From contig JAQBRV010000001.1 in the NCBI GenBank assembly GCA_028286285.1, positions 1-64,000 of the forward strand: a DNA stretch of 64,000 nt, written 5' to 3'. The position numbers were made by a program, and so were the translations under genes. Positions within the stretch are counted from its first letter, which is position 1. The number at the start of each line of letters is the position of its first letter. Below, piece by piece: positions 20,075 through 28,343 of the stretch. The notes beneath the pieces were generated by a model that saw only the letters and a program-made list of their open reading frames with translations, ran no database searches and was not told where the DNA came from. The DNA comes from Candidatus Saccharimonadota bacterium. GTDB taxonomy: Bacteria; Patescibacteriota; Saccharimonadia; Saccharimonadales; Saccharimonadaceae.

Positions 20075-20161
20075 AGGTATCTCCTTTAGTATGCACGTAT
20101 ACGGTTTCTGTTCAAAGCATAACTAACGAGGTGAGTCTTTTCTAGTAAAGTCGGCTTTACC

Positions 20162-20190
20162 TTGACGAAATCATCTCCACAGAGTACAAT
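20162..20190 (+). promoter_or_regulatory. rpmB promoter
   Basis: TTGACG (20162-20167), a 17-nt spacer and TACAAT (20185-20190). Predicted leader ~30 nt. Confidence 0.65.
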
Positions 20191-20226
20191 AATACAGATT
20201 GTTAAAAATAAGCGAGATTTAAAGTA

Positions 20227-20448
20227 ATGGCAGCACGCTGTGAATTAACCGGTAAAGGCAAACAATTTGGCCACAATGTGAGCTTCTCTTTGCGCCGCAC
20301 CAAGCGCGTCTTCAAACCAAACCTCCAGAAGAAAACCTTCATGGTAGACGGTCAGAAGGTAACGATGATCCTTTCAACTCACGCGATTCGAACGCTCAAG
20401 AAAAAAGGTATCCTCGGCCAACCGGCTAAAGTCGAAGTCGCCCAGTAG
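20227..20448 (+). CDS. rpmB: 50S ribosomal protein L28
   Basis: 73 aa. It begins MAARCELTGKGKQFGHNVS and includes TKRVFKPNLQKKTF, typical of L28. Monocistronic, with its own promoter and terminator. Confidence 0.95.
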   Translation: MAARCELTGKGKQFGHNVSFSLRRTKRVFKPNLQKKTFMVDGQKVTMILSTHAIRTLKKKGILGQPAKVEVAQ

Positions 20449-20479
20449 AAAAAACCTCCGAGCAATCGGAGGTTTTTTC
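20449..20479. terminator. Bidirectional terminator after rpmB
   Basis: A 13-bp stem AAAAAACCTCCGA/TCGGAGGTTTTTT with a GCAA loop gives U-runs on both strands. It serves rpmB and the convergent MBL-fold gene. Confidence 0.9.
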
Positions 20480-20495
20480 TTAGTACCATTTTGTT

Positions 20496-21131
20496 CTAAC
20501 TGCGCGCTATTTCAACGACAGTTAAGACAGCGGGAATCGCCGCGGCAGATTTCACCTTATATTTTGGCACTGTCTCGATGGGAGCGCTAAGTTCACCCAC
20601 GAATGTACTAAGTTCGTCTTGAGGGACTTCATATTTTAGAGCTTTGTCGGCATAGTGTATTGGGATGACGACTTTTGGATCAATCTGGCGAATCATACTG
20701 GCTGCAGACGTGGCATCAAGTGTATAGCCACCACCACCAACAGGTATAATCGCGATGTCCACGACACCAAGTGCCTCGAGCTGATCCTCGCTCAGTTTCT
20801 CACTAACGTTCCCGATGAGGGCGATCCGGGCTTCACCTACTTCGATCCGATAGATGGTCGCAATCGGCTCATCAGTTTCAGTATCGAGATGCCGTTGGGC
20901 GAGGATGCCACGAACTGAAAAATCAGCTGTTTCGTACTCCCCTGGACCTTCAATCGAAAGTCGTGCCCCTTCACTATCAATTGCAAAACGAGGCTCCGTC
21001 GCTACTTCGATTGCCCCTTTAACAACGCTATCCTTGAGTCCCACAAGCGATTGCTTTGGATCGGTCACTAATGTGGCCTTCTTCGATGTAATAACAACTG
21101 TGTTGCCGCCTTTGTATTCAATTTCAAACAT
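20496..21131 (-). CDS. MBL-fold protein (UlaG-like, COG2220) lacking the HxHxDH motif
   Basis: 211 aa. The pattern of strands and GPGEYETADFSVRGI, DIAIIPVGGGGYTLDATSAA and PKVVIPIHY matches small UlaG-like metallo-beta-lactamase-fold proteins. Where HxHxDH is expected the sequence reads VATEPRFAID, so the usual metal site is absent and hydrolase activity is doubtful. An AAGGAG ribosome-binding site precedes the ATG. It follows the wHTH gene by 13 nt, suggesting one transcript. Confidence 0.75.
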   Translation of the reverse strand: MFEIEYKGGNTVVITSKKATLVTDPKQSLVGLKDSVVKGAIEVATEPRFAIDSEGARLSIEGPGEYETADFSVRGILAQRHLDTETDEPIATIYRIEVGEARIALIGNVSEKLSEDQLEALGVVDIAIIPVGGGGYTLDATSAASMIRQIDPKVVIPIHYADKALKYEVPQDELSTFVGELSAPIETVPKYKVKSAAAIPAVLTVVEIARS

Positions 21132-21144
21132 GCCTCGTACTCCT

Positions 21145-21741
21145 TTACTTCTGACTATTCAGGACATTATCTGTATCGACAAGTATCGTGTACTTGCCGT
21201 TTAGTATCTCTGTAATAAATTTATCACGAACGCTCAATCGATAGTAGAACTCATCGTATGACAGCAAACTATAGTTGAGCTCCCTGCCTTCGGATTTCTC
21301 GATCGCCTTCATGACGCGCTGTATCTTGGTAGGTGACGCGCTGCCTACTAGCAATATATCGATCTTACTGACCGACCCAGGAACCAAGACACCAGCTAGG
21401 ACGGCGATTCGCACATCCGTCAGTTCTGCCACGAGTTTTTGCCATGAGATGGCTTTTGCTTTTGGTTGAACAACTTTAGCCGACACGTCATCCGCAAAAA
21501 TAGTGCGGAGCGGCACATAATACTCATAACGCTGATCAACACCGTAGTAGAGCTTGTTGTCGGCGCTGTCGCTGGTGATAATACCGACTTCCAGCATATT
21601 GGATAGCTCGCGGCGAACCGAGTTAATTTGCTCATCAATCAGACGAGTAATTTCACGCACATAAAAGGATTTACCTGGGTTGTTCAGGAATAGATGCAGG
21701 AGTTTCACTCGAGTTTTTGAACCAAATAGTGCGTCAATCAT
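21145..21741 (-). CDS. Winged-helix transcriptional regulator
   Basis: 198 aa. The N-terminal ~90 residues form a winged helix (MIDALFGSKTRVKLLHLFLNNPGKSFYVREI). The C-terminal part resembles the nucleotidyltransferase-like domain often fused to such regulators (IAVLAGVLVPGSVSKIDILLVG), with no clear catalytic GS..D pair. Two 13-bp direct repeats lie upstream, a likely autoregulatory site. The target operon probably includes the next gene, the MBL-fold protein. Confidence 0.8.
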   Translation of the reverse strand: MIDALFGSKTRVKLLHLFLNNPGKSFYVREITRLIDEQINSVRRELSNMLEVGIITSDSADNKLYYGVDQRYEYYVPLRTIFADDVSAKVVQPKAKAISWQKLVAELTDVRIAVLAGVLVPGSVSKIDILLVGSASPTKIQRVMKAIEKSEGRELNYSLLSYDEFYYRLSVRDKFITEILNGKYTILVDTDNVLNSQK

Positions 21742-21757
21742 CTCTACCTCTGATAAA

Positions 21758-21804
21758 TTTCGTGTTCTATGTGAACAGCTCGTCTATAAACTTTCGTGTT
21801 CTAT
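21758..21804. promoter_or_regulatory. Paired direct repeats, probable operator of the wHTH gene
   Basis: TTTCGTGTTCTAT occurs at 21758-21770 and again at 21792-21804, 34 bp apart (about three helical turns), each preceded by ATAAA. They cover the promoter region of the wHTH gene, between its start codon and the end of miaA. Confidence 0.6.
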
Positions 21805-21817
21805 CATATCACGATTT

Positions 21818-22699
21818 TTATTCATTGGCGAGTAGCTGCGATAGATACTGTTTTGCCTCCGTTAGGGGTACCCATTTGACGTATGGATTCCGCTTCAACC
21901 ACGTCAATTGTCGTTTTGCGAGACGCCAATCAAGTGTTGTAATTTTCTCTTTCATTTCATCAAACGAAACTTCATTTTTCAGATACGAATGGACCAATGG
22001 ATAGATATTTCCGGTCATGGCTTCGCTTTTCCAGCCATATATTTTGCCCAATTTAGTTGCTTCCTGTACAACACCATCCTCAAATAAGTGTTCACTCCGC
22101 TCCGCTATCCTCTGTCGCAGAATTATTTGATCCGTAGCTATTCCTACAATGATAGTTGAGTCAATCAGGTCATGCTTTCTCTTGTTGCTTATGCTCCCAA
22201 GTTCAATCGCCCGGATGATGTAGCGTTTGTTTTGTCTGTTTTCAGGTAACACTACGTTGTGTTTATCGCAATAGTCATATAATTCCTCGAGTGATAACAC
22301 GTTGAGCTTTTCTCTCAATACTTCGTCCGCTGGCGTGCCGAATTCATAGTCAAATATGATGGCGTCAATATAGAGTCCCGTTCCACCCACTAGGAATGGA
22401 GTATGTCCTCGCTGACGAACTTCGTCAATCTTCTGATTGGCATATCGCTTGAAGTCGGCTGCACTGAAGCGCTCATCGGGTGTTACGAGATTGAGCCCCC
22501 AATGGGGTACTCGTGCCTGGTCTTCGGCTGTCGGTTTGGCGGTGCCAATATCCATCCCTTTATAGATTGTTCGGCTGTCGGCACAAATGATCTCACCCCC
22601 GTATTTCTCGGCAAGTTCAATCGCGAGAGAGGTCTTGCCGCTGGCCGTCGGACCAACAATGACGATAAGCGGCAGTTCGTCTATATCTTGGGGTGCCAT
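21818..22699 (-). CDS. miaA: tRNA dimethylallyltransferase
   Basis: 293 aa. It adds the isopentenyl group to A37 of tRNAs reading UNN codons. The P-loop GPTASGKTSLAIELA is followed by ADSRTIYKGMDIGTAKP and the FLVGGTGLYIDAI motif; the C-terminal helix contains DWRLAKRQLTWLKR. The ATG overlaps the end of the alkyltransferase-like gene by 19 nt, part of a thrS-HAD fragment-atl-miaA run. Confidence 0.95.
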   Translation of the reverse strand: MAPQDIDELPLIVIVGPTASGKTSLAIELAEKYGGEIICADSRTIYKGMDIGTAKPTAEDQARVPHWGLNLVTPDERFSAADFKRYANQKIDEVRQRGHTPFLVGGTGLYIDAIIFDYEFGTPADEVLREKLNVLSLEELYDYCDKHNVVLPENRQNKRYIIRAIELGSISNKRKHDLIDSTIIVGIATDQIILRQRIAERSEHLFEDGVVQEATKLGKIYGWKSEAMTGNIYPLVHSYLKNEVSFDEMKEKITTLDWRLAKRQLTWLKRNPYVKWVPLTEAKQYLSQLLANE

Positions 22700-22971
22700 C
22701 GTCGCTCCTTGAAATCGTCCACGATATAATTTGTACAGATGATGCCTTCTTGCTCAAGTAGTTGGGCTTGGGCTTCCCTGCCACCGTGAAATCCACTGGC
22801 CAGACCACCGAACCGATTCACCAAACGGTGCCATGGCAGATCGGTGTTTCCGTAGTGAGCAACCCCTCCGACAATCCGACTTGCATTAGCGTGACCAGCA
22901 AGTCCAGCAAGGTCTCCGTACGTAGTTACCTGTCCGTACGGCACTTGTGCTATAAGTGTTTCGATCTTCAT
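22681..22971 (-). CDS. Alkyltransferase-like protein (ATL, Cys to Trp)
   Basis: 96 aa from the ATG at 22971. It matches the MGMT DNA-binding domain: IPYGQVTTYGDLA-like start, Arg-finger context NASRIVGGV, and the active-site motif. That motif is PWHRL instead of PCHRV, as in ATL proteins, which bind O6-alkylguanine and recruit nucleotide excision repair rather than repairing directly. A longer frame to 23034 overlaps the HAD fragment and is less likely. Confidence 0.88.
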   Translation of the reverse strand: MKIETLIAQVPYGQVTTYGDLAGLAGHANASRIVGGVAHYGNTDLPWHRLVNRFGGLASGFHGGREAQAQLLEQEGIICTNYIVDDFKERRWHPKI

Positions 22972-22981
22972 GCGAAAATTC

Positions 22982-23110
22982 TTATCGGGTTCCATCAAGA
23001 TACTCCAAAAAGCTGGCCAGTCTTTCGTTAACAAGTAGCCTTAGTGCTTCCGTACTGTCGGCGAGCGTGTCATCCAGATCGATGGCAATGATTGGTCGTC
23101 CATCTGCCAT
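22982..23110 (-). pseudogene. Truncated HAD-family N-terminus (42 aa)
   Basis: The ATG at 23110 lies 3 nt after the thrS stop. The 42-residue frame contains PIIAIDLDDTLADSTEALR, HAD motif I of the 5'(3')-deoxyribonucleotidase type, then stops at TAA (22982). The remaining motifs are absent because the ATL gene follows at once. It is probably a deletion remnant, less likely a functional micro-protein. Confidence 0.7.
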
Positions 23111-23113
23111 GGA

Positions 23114-24925
23114 TTATAAATCCTGTAAGTAAGTACTGAGCTGATCGAGGGCGATTTTTTCTTCACCAGCTTGGGTACGAACACTGACTTGCTGGGCTTC
23201 TTTATCTTGAGAACCGACAATCAGCTGAACGGGGATTTTCAAAGTGGTCGCTTCGCGTATTTTTTTGCCGAGGCTTTCGTTGCGATCATCTCGCGTAAAG
23301 CGGATTTCGTTATATTTTACAGGCTTCATAAGGACTACGTCAGTGAGGACTGCTTCGATTTCTTTGACGTAATCTGCCACTGTGTCATTGATTGTGAGAA
23401 TACGAACCTGCTCTGGCGCTACCCAAAATGGAAACCAGCCAGCGGTGTGTTCGATAAAGACGCTTAAAAAGCGCTCAACCGATCCAAGCAAAGCACAGTG
23501 AATCATCACCGGGGTCTGGGCATTCCCTTCGGTATCGGTATATTCAAGTCCAAACCGAGCAGGCTGTACGAAATCAAGCTGCACGGTAGCCACTTGGTGC
23601 TCACGACCGATGGCATCAGTCGCCATGAAATCAATCTTTGGGCCATAAAAAGCCGCTTCACCGTCTTCTTCATAGAAGTCGAGCTTATTAGCAATAACGG
23701 CATTCTTCAATTGCTCCTGAGCAGTATTCCAGAGATCAATTTCACCAAGATAAGCGTCGCTACCGTCGCGGTAGCTGAGACGAACCCGCAATTTCATGTC
23801 AATTGAGCTATAAAGCTCACTTGCAGCGGCTAGTAGATTATTGATCTCTTGTTCAATCTGATCGGGACGAGCAAACACATGACTATCATCTTGTGTGAGA
23901 GAGCGAACTCGATTAAGGCCGCCAAGTTCCCCGGTTTTTTCATCACGGTAGTCGGTGGTCGTTTCAAGGAAGCGGACGGGCATATCTCGATAGCTTCGGG
24001 GTTTACTTGCAAAAATTTGCGTATGGTGTGGACAATTCATAGGCTTAAGGGCAAATTCGTCACTGGTTTCTTGGCTGGTGACCAAAAACAGTTCATCACC
24101 AAATTTTGCCCAATGACCCGAAGCCTCATAAAGTTCTTTTTTAGTAATATGCGGCGTCCATACTTTCTCGAATCCATGTCTTTGACGCAATTGATTAGAA
24201 TACTGTGTCATGATATCACGCAGAACCGTACCGTGGGGGGTAAAGAGGGGCAGCCCGGCACCGACGAGCGGTGATGAAGTGTAGAGACCTAGCTCTTTGC
24301 CGATCTTACGGTGATCACGCAGTTTTGCTTGTTCAAGATTCTCAATATACGTATCAAGCTCTTCTTGGGTTGCAAACGCTACGCCATAGAGTCGTTGCAT
24401 CTGTGCATTTTTTTCATTACCCCGCCAATAAGCACCGGCTATCTTCAGTAATTTAAATGCGCCTACCTCTTTGGTAGTAGCGACGTGCGGGCCCCGACAG
24501 AGGTCGGTAAAGTCACCGTTGGTATAAAATGATACCTCATTGATAGCTGCATCACCTTCGGTGATGGTTCCCAATTCATCAGCATCGAGATCTTTCGCGA
24601 CAGTGGTGCCACTCCGCTTCAAATCGTTAAGTAATTCCTCTTTATATGGCTGGTTATTTTCTTTTGCCCACGCTATTGCTTGATCAATCGGCTTGGTGGA
24701 TCGCTCGAAATCCTGCGCCTCGGCGATGATCCGATGCATTGTCTTCTCGATCTTACCAAATTGCTGCTCGCTGATCTTGTTATCTCCAAGGTCAATATCG
24801 TAATAAAACCCATTCTCAACCACAGGGCCGACGCCAAACTTCGCCTCTGGCCAGAGCCGCTTTACTGCGGCTGCGGTAATGTGCGCCAAGCTGTGACGCA
24901 TGGCATGTAGTTGTTCCTCATTCAT
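23114..24925 (-). CDS. thrS: Threonyl-tRNA synthetase lacking the TGS domain
   Basis: 603 aa from the ATG at 24925. The protein starts directly at the editing domain (MRHSLAHITAAAVKRLWP), so the N-terminal TGS domain of typical ~640-aa enzymes is missing. The catalytic core has MNCPHHTQIF and RSLTQDDSHVFAR, with the anticodon-binding domain at the C-terminus. TGC-TAAAAT (24941-24936) ends 10 nt before this ATG; an in-frame GTG at 24934 abuts the -10 and is unlikely. Confidence 0.95.
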   Translation of the reverse strand: MNEEQLHAMRHSLAHITAAAVKRLWPEAKFGVGPVVENGFYYDIDLGDNKISEQQFGKIEKTMHRIIAEAQDFERSTKPIDQAIAWAKENNQPYKEELLNDLKRSGTTVAKDLDADELGTITEGDAAINEVSFYTNGDFTDLCRGPHVATTKEVGAFKLLKIAGAYWRGNEKNAQMQRLYGVAFATQEELDTYIENLEQAKLRDHRKIGKELGLYTSSPLVGAGLPLFTPHGTVLRDIMTQYSNQLRQRHGFEKVWTPHITKKELYEASGHWAKFGDELFLVTSQETSDEFALKPMNCPHHTQIFASKPRSYRDMPVRFLETTTDYRDEKTGELGGLNRVRSLTQDDSHVFARPDQIEQEINNLLAAASELYSSIDMKLRVRLSYRDGSDAYLGEIDLWNTAQEQLKNAVIANKLDFYEEDGEAAFYGPKIDFMATDAIGREHQVATVQLDFVQPARFGLEYTDTEGNAQTPVMIHCALLGSVERFLSVFIEHTAGWFPFWVAPEQVRILTINDTVADYVKEIEAVLTDVVLMKPVKYNEIRFTRDDRNESLGKKIREATTLKIPVQLIVGSQDKEAQQVSVRTQAGEEKIALDQLSTYLQDL

Positions 24926-24992
24926 ATCTTTCACTATTTTAGCACGATTTATTGCGTCGTCACCCCTATTCTGCTATGATAATTCAAGCCAT

Positions 24993-25069
24993 GGACCCTT
25001 AGCTCAGTTGGCTAGAGCGCGTCATTGACGTTGACGAGGTCGGAGGTTCGAGTCCTCCAGGGTCCACCA
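24993..25069 (+). tRNA. tRNA-Val(GAC)
   Basis: Full cloverleaf: acceptor GGACCCT/AGGGTCC, anticodon loop TTGACGT (anticodon GAC), T-loop TTCGAGT, encoded CCA. Confidence 0.95.
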
Positions 25070-25205
25070 TAGTCGTTTTAATAGCAAGATCTCGTCAGAG
25101 GTCTTTTTATTTATCCTCAATTCTTTCAAGTTTTCCACGCGGGGATTATAGCTATCGTACCCTTCTTAATACCACATATGGTATATGTGGCGACAGTCTG
25201 TTCTA

Positions 25206-25234
25206 TTGACAAATATAACTGCTTATGCTAATAT
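25206..25234 (+). promoter_or_regulatory. Promoter of the 42-aa protein gene
   Basis: TTGACA (25206-25211), a 17-nt spacer and TGC-TAATAT (25229-25234). The predicted start coincides with the A of the ATG at 25241. Confidence 0.8.
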
Positions 25235-25240
25235 GTATGT

Positions 25241-25369
25241 ATGGCTAACGAAGAAGCAACACAAACAGTCACCAAACAGTCCCTTCTCTCTAAGTTTCAC
25301 CTCGATTACGAGTTGGACAAAACATGGAAAGAAGCCAAGCACGACGTAAAAATTCGTACTGAACGGTAA
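25241..25369 (+). CDS. Small hypothetical protein, leaderless (42 aa)
   Basis: 42 residues starting MANEEATQTVTKQSLLSKF and ending KHDVKIRTER. It is charged and probably helical, with no membrane segment. A near-consensus promoter ends 6 nt before the ATG, so the mRNA should start at the start codon. A strong terminator follows at 25415-25443. Such complete regulatory boundaries argue that this short gene is real and well expressed. Function unknown. Confidence 0.75.
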   Translation: MANEEATQTVTKQSLLSKFHLDYELDKTWKEAKHDVKIRTER

Positions 25370-25414
25370 TACAAATACCGAAAACCAGTCAGCGACTCGG
25401 TTGCACAGCCTAGG

Positions 25415-25443
25415 TTACCCCCTCGTCCGAGGGGGTAATTTTT
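25415..25443 (+). terminator. Terminator of the 42-aa gene
   Basis: 10-bp GC-rich stem TTACCCCCTC/GAGGGGGTAA with loop GTCC, followed by TTTTT. Confidence 0.88.
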
Positions 25444-25507
25444 GTTATCCCCCGAAAAAATGAATTATCCACTAGCTTTTTTAACAGCCGTATGACAATA
25501 TATAGAT

Positions 25508-25996
25508 ATGTTTTGCATTAATTGTTTTCATGAGAATACTTCAGTCACTAATTCGAGGGGGCATAAGAAACAGCCATCCGTATGGCGACGACGCGCCTGT
25601 ACTGAGTGTGGTACGGTCTTTACGACACTCGAGAAGCCTTCATTGGCTCAAAACACCCAGGTACATACGAACCACGGAACAAAGGAGCCATTTAACCTCG
25701 GGCAGCTCATCGTAAGTATCGCTGATGCTTTCAGTCACAACCCTAATGAGGGCAAGAAGTATGCGCTATGGTTGGCTCAGACAGTCGAAACGACACTTTC
25801 CACTCAGCACCCCGCCCTACTTACCCCTGAGGATATCGAGGCGACGACTCACGTCGTACTGAAGAGTTTTGATGAAGTAGCGGCTATTCAATACGCCGCC
25901 AAACATCAGTTGATTATTTCCGCCTCCATAAAACGCCGCGGCCGCCCTTCGCTCGTTTCGCCCGTGCGACCGACTGATGCGTCGCCTTCTCGGTAA
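25508..25996 (+). CDS. nrdR: NrdR-type transcriptional repressor
   Basis: 162 aa. The N-terminal zinc ribbon has CINC..RRRACTECGTVFTT, followed by an ATP-cone (TKEPFNLGQLIVSIADAF). NrdR represses ribonucleotide reductase genes according to dATP/ATP; none is in the window. The C-terminus is basic. Its last 83 nt overlap the 3' end of the convergent glycosyltransferase gene. Confidence 0.88.
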   Translation: MFCINCFHENTSVTNSRGHKKQPSVWRRRACTECGTVFTTLEKPSLAQNTQVHTNHGTKEPFNLGQLIVSIADAFSHNPNEGKKYALWLAQTVETTLSTQHPALLTPEDIEATTHVVLKSFDEVAAIQYAAKHQLIISASIKRRGRPSLVSPVRPTDASPSR

Positions 25997-27590
25997 CATC
26001 AAACTTATCAAGATATCTGCCGAATGCTAATCGGGTCTGAGAATAGAATGCCGACAGCGCGCTGTAGAGAACGGCTGTCACGGGCATCAGGATCCATTGC
26101 AAGACCATACCGACATTCCGATGGCGTTTATAACGCTCGGGACGCGGTGGCAGCATCTTAAAGGCCAAAAACACCGTCACAAAGAGACCGATCATGGCAA
26201 AGCGCTGGAAAATACTGATTACCTCGGGTAATTGGTGGGCGGCGACGCTACGAGCCGCTTCCCCATTGACCAATAGCGGCACCCAGCCCCCGACCGCTAC
26301 CAAGATCGAGACGCTCGCTAAGGTGACATGCCCGTCTACCAGACGGATTAACCGTGCCATACCCGCAAAAAACGGTACATTACGCTGCGAAGTAAAGATA
26401 CGGGTAGCTACATAAGGAACGTCTGAGGCACCGTAAGCCCAGCGGCGTAGCTGGACGAATTGAGCCTTCAGGGTACGAATATACGTGTCAGACAAGACGG
26501 CATCTTGGTAAATTGGCACATAGATGGGAGTGACGGCGTAATTACCGCCGAAATAGAAATAACTGCGCCAATACTGATGTCCGTCCTCAACGATCGTGCG
26601 CGTGCTCCAAAAATTCATTTCAACCAGGGCATCCATTGGCTGGGAGTGCGAGGCAAAGTTACGCAGCGTGTGGGGGCGCATCGAACTAATAATGTTCCAA
26701 AATGAGTTGCCAGTCGCCACCACACGCATAGGCGCCGGTGCATCCCAAATATTGTTCAAAAAGAGCGAAATTGGCTGATAGGACAAATGTTTACGGTTCT
26801 CGTGCACGATATATTCGTAGGTGACATAATCAAAATAGGACTGGTGCGGACGGTTATCGCTGTCGAGTGTCGTTACGATCACGTCTTCATAGCGGATATC
26901 TTGGGTATCAAGCCAGTATTTCAAATAGCGGCCACCGTAAGTGATATTGCCACCCTTCCCAACCACCTCGTGCGGGAGATCACTCGGGTGTTCGACGGCG
27001 TGAAAGGCATGGAACGAGTCGGCATATTTTTCCTCGAGTTTACGCACCGTAGCCTGGATTGCCGCACCACCCCGTTCCTCGTAAGCCAAGACGAGAATCA
27101 GTCGTTTTGGGTCGTAGTGAGTCTCGGTAATCGATTTGAGCGTCGGGTCAAGCACCTCAAATGATTCGTTGTAGGCAGCCACAATGACCGCGTTATACAG
27201 TTGGGATGGTTTCGGGAAGGTATCTGGCGCGGCCGATATGAGCCGGAGGTTTTCTTGGTGCTGCAAAAAGCCGAATTGCCTCAGTTGCTTTGCTCTAACG
27301 GCGCTGAAACTCGTCAGAGGATTCTCGAGATCAGCGAGACGCGTATGCCAATCAACCTTCTGGGCTTGGTCAAGTCGCGTACGACCCCTGATGGTATGGA
27401 CGGCAATTCCAATTGCCTTAACGATGACGGTGACAATAACAAGTAAGAGGTAGGCAGACGCCCAGAGTGGATCAATCAGTGATAATACAATAAGGAGAAC
27501 CAGCGAACCATAACTAAGAATAGCCGGCACCATCTCAAAAAATCGGTATTGTCGCGTTCGTTTGCCGAGTGGTATTTCTAGATTAACCAT
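25914..27590 (-). CDS. Membrane glycosyltransferase, family 2
   Basis: 558 aa from the ATG at 27590; frames reaching further upstream run into the preceding gene. Two N-terminal membrane helices lead to a GT-A domain with DSD (TTLDSDNRPH) and a QLRRW motif (residues ~410), as in processive GT2 enzymes. Further helices follow and the C-terminus is basic. It probably makes a cell-surface polysaccharide. It overlaps nrdR tail to tail. Confidence 0.85.
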   Translation of the reverse strand: MVNLEIPLGKRTRQYRFFEMVPAILSYGSLVLLIVLSLIDPLWASAYLLLVIVTVIVKAIGIAVHTIRGRTRLDQAQKVDWHTRLADLENPLTSFSAVRAKQLRQFGFLQHQENLRLISAAPDTFPKPSQLYNAVIVAAYNESFEVLDPTLKSITETHYDPKRLILVLAYEERGGAAIQATVRKLEEKYADSFHAFHAVEHPSDLPHEVVGKGGNITYGGRYLKYWLDTQDIRYEDVIVTTLDSDNRPHQSYFDYVTYEYIVHENRKHLSYQPISLFLNNIWDAPAPMRVVATGNSFWNIISSMRPHTLRNFASHSQPMDALVEMNFWSTRTIVEDGHQYWRSYFYFGGNYAVTPIYVPIYQDAVLSDTYIRTLKAQFVQLRRWAYGASDVPYVATRIFTSQRNVPFFAGMARLIRLVDGHVTLASVSILVAVGGWVPLLVNGEAARSVAAHQLPEVISIFQRFAMIGLFVTVFLAFKMLPPRPERYKRHRNVGMVLQWILMPVTAVLYSALSAFYSQTRLAFGRYLDKFDVTEKATHQSVARAKRAKGGRGVLWRRK

Positions 27591-27595
27591 AGGGG

Positions 27596-27967
27596 CTAAA
27601 AAGCGATACCGAGCACCGAATGCGTTAGGATGAAGAGTAATGACAGTACGATAAGTGATAGCCAGCCGAACGCCAGTGCCAGTGGACGCAGTTCCTGAGA
27701 GACAAGTTTTATAAGGATACCGATATGGGCAACTACAAACACTAGTCCGAAGACAGCAAACGTAATCAGATAATACCATTTGTTACGATAATAGTGCGTC
27801 TCACCAAAGGCGCTGTAATGTGCAGTCACAGGGAGAGTGTCTATCTGCAACGAGCTAATGACGTACACGATATAAACAATACCAAATACTGAAATGGCAA
27901 GTATAAACGCCAGCACAGCCCTGTCGGCAAAAAGATGTTTCAATGATGAGATAAATCGTGTATTCAT
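27596..27967 (-). CDS. Small membrane protein upstream of the GT2
   Basis: 123 aa with three hydrophobic helices (near residues 15-38, 68-88 and 96-118). It ends 5 nt before the GT2 start, so the two are probably co-transcribed and may act together. No known family recognised. Confidence 0.75.
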   Translation of the reverse strand: MNTRFISSLKHLFADRAVLAFILAISVFGIVYIVYVISSLQIDTLPVTAHYSAFGETHYYRNKWYYLITFAVFGLVFVVAHIGILIKLVSQELRPLALAFGWLSLIVLSLLFILTHSVLGIAF

Positions 27968-27986
27968 AGTTGTTGCTTTGTTCGCA

Positions 27987-28062
27987 TGGAGCCGCTGACC
28001 GGATTTGAACCGGTGGCCTACGCTTTACGAAAGCGCCGCTCTACCAGCTGAGCTACAGCGGC
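27987..28062 (-). tRNA. tRNA-Thr(CGT)
   Basis: Cloverleaf with acceptor GCCGCTG/CAGCGGC, anticodon loop TTCGTAA (anticodon CGT), T-loop TTCAAAT, encoded CCA. Confidence 0.95.
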
Positions 28063-28160
28063 AGGTTCCGCAGGCATTATTATAGCACTCTGCAGGCTCT
28101 CTCGCCAGTGTTGCACCAGAGGCCGAAAACTGCTATCATACGATAGTTCACGCGACTTCT

Positions 28161-28236
28161 GGGCTCGTAGTGAAGTGGTTATCACGCCTCCCTGTCACGG
28201 AGGAGATCGCCGGTTCAAATCCGGTCGAGCCCGCCA
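28161..28236 (+). tRNA. tRNA-Asp(GTC)
   Basis: Cloverleaf with acceptor GGGCTCG/CGAGCCC, anticodon loop CTGTCAC (anticodon GTC), T-loop TTCAAAT, encoded CCA. Confidence 0.96.
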
Positions 28237-28343
28237 AGCATAAGCACTATATTATATACCACGTTGGTGGTATTTTTAATCGCTCACAGTTAGCCTTAGT
28301 TAGTCTTGAATTATTATGATGCTTATGTTATAGTAGGGGTACT

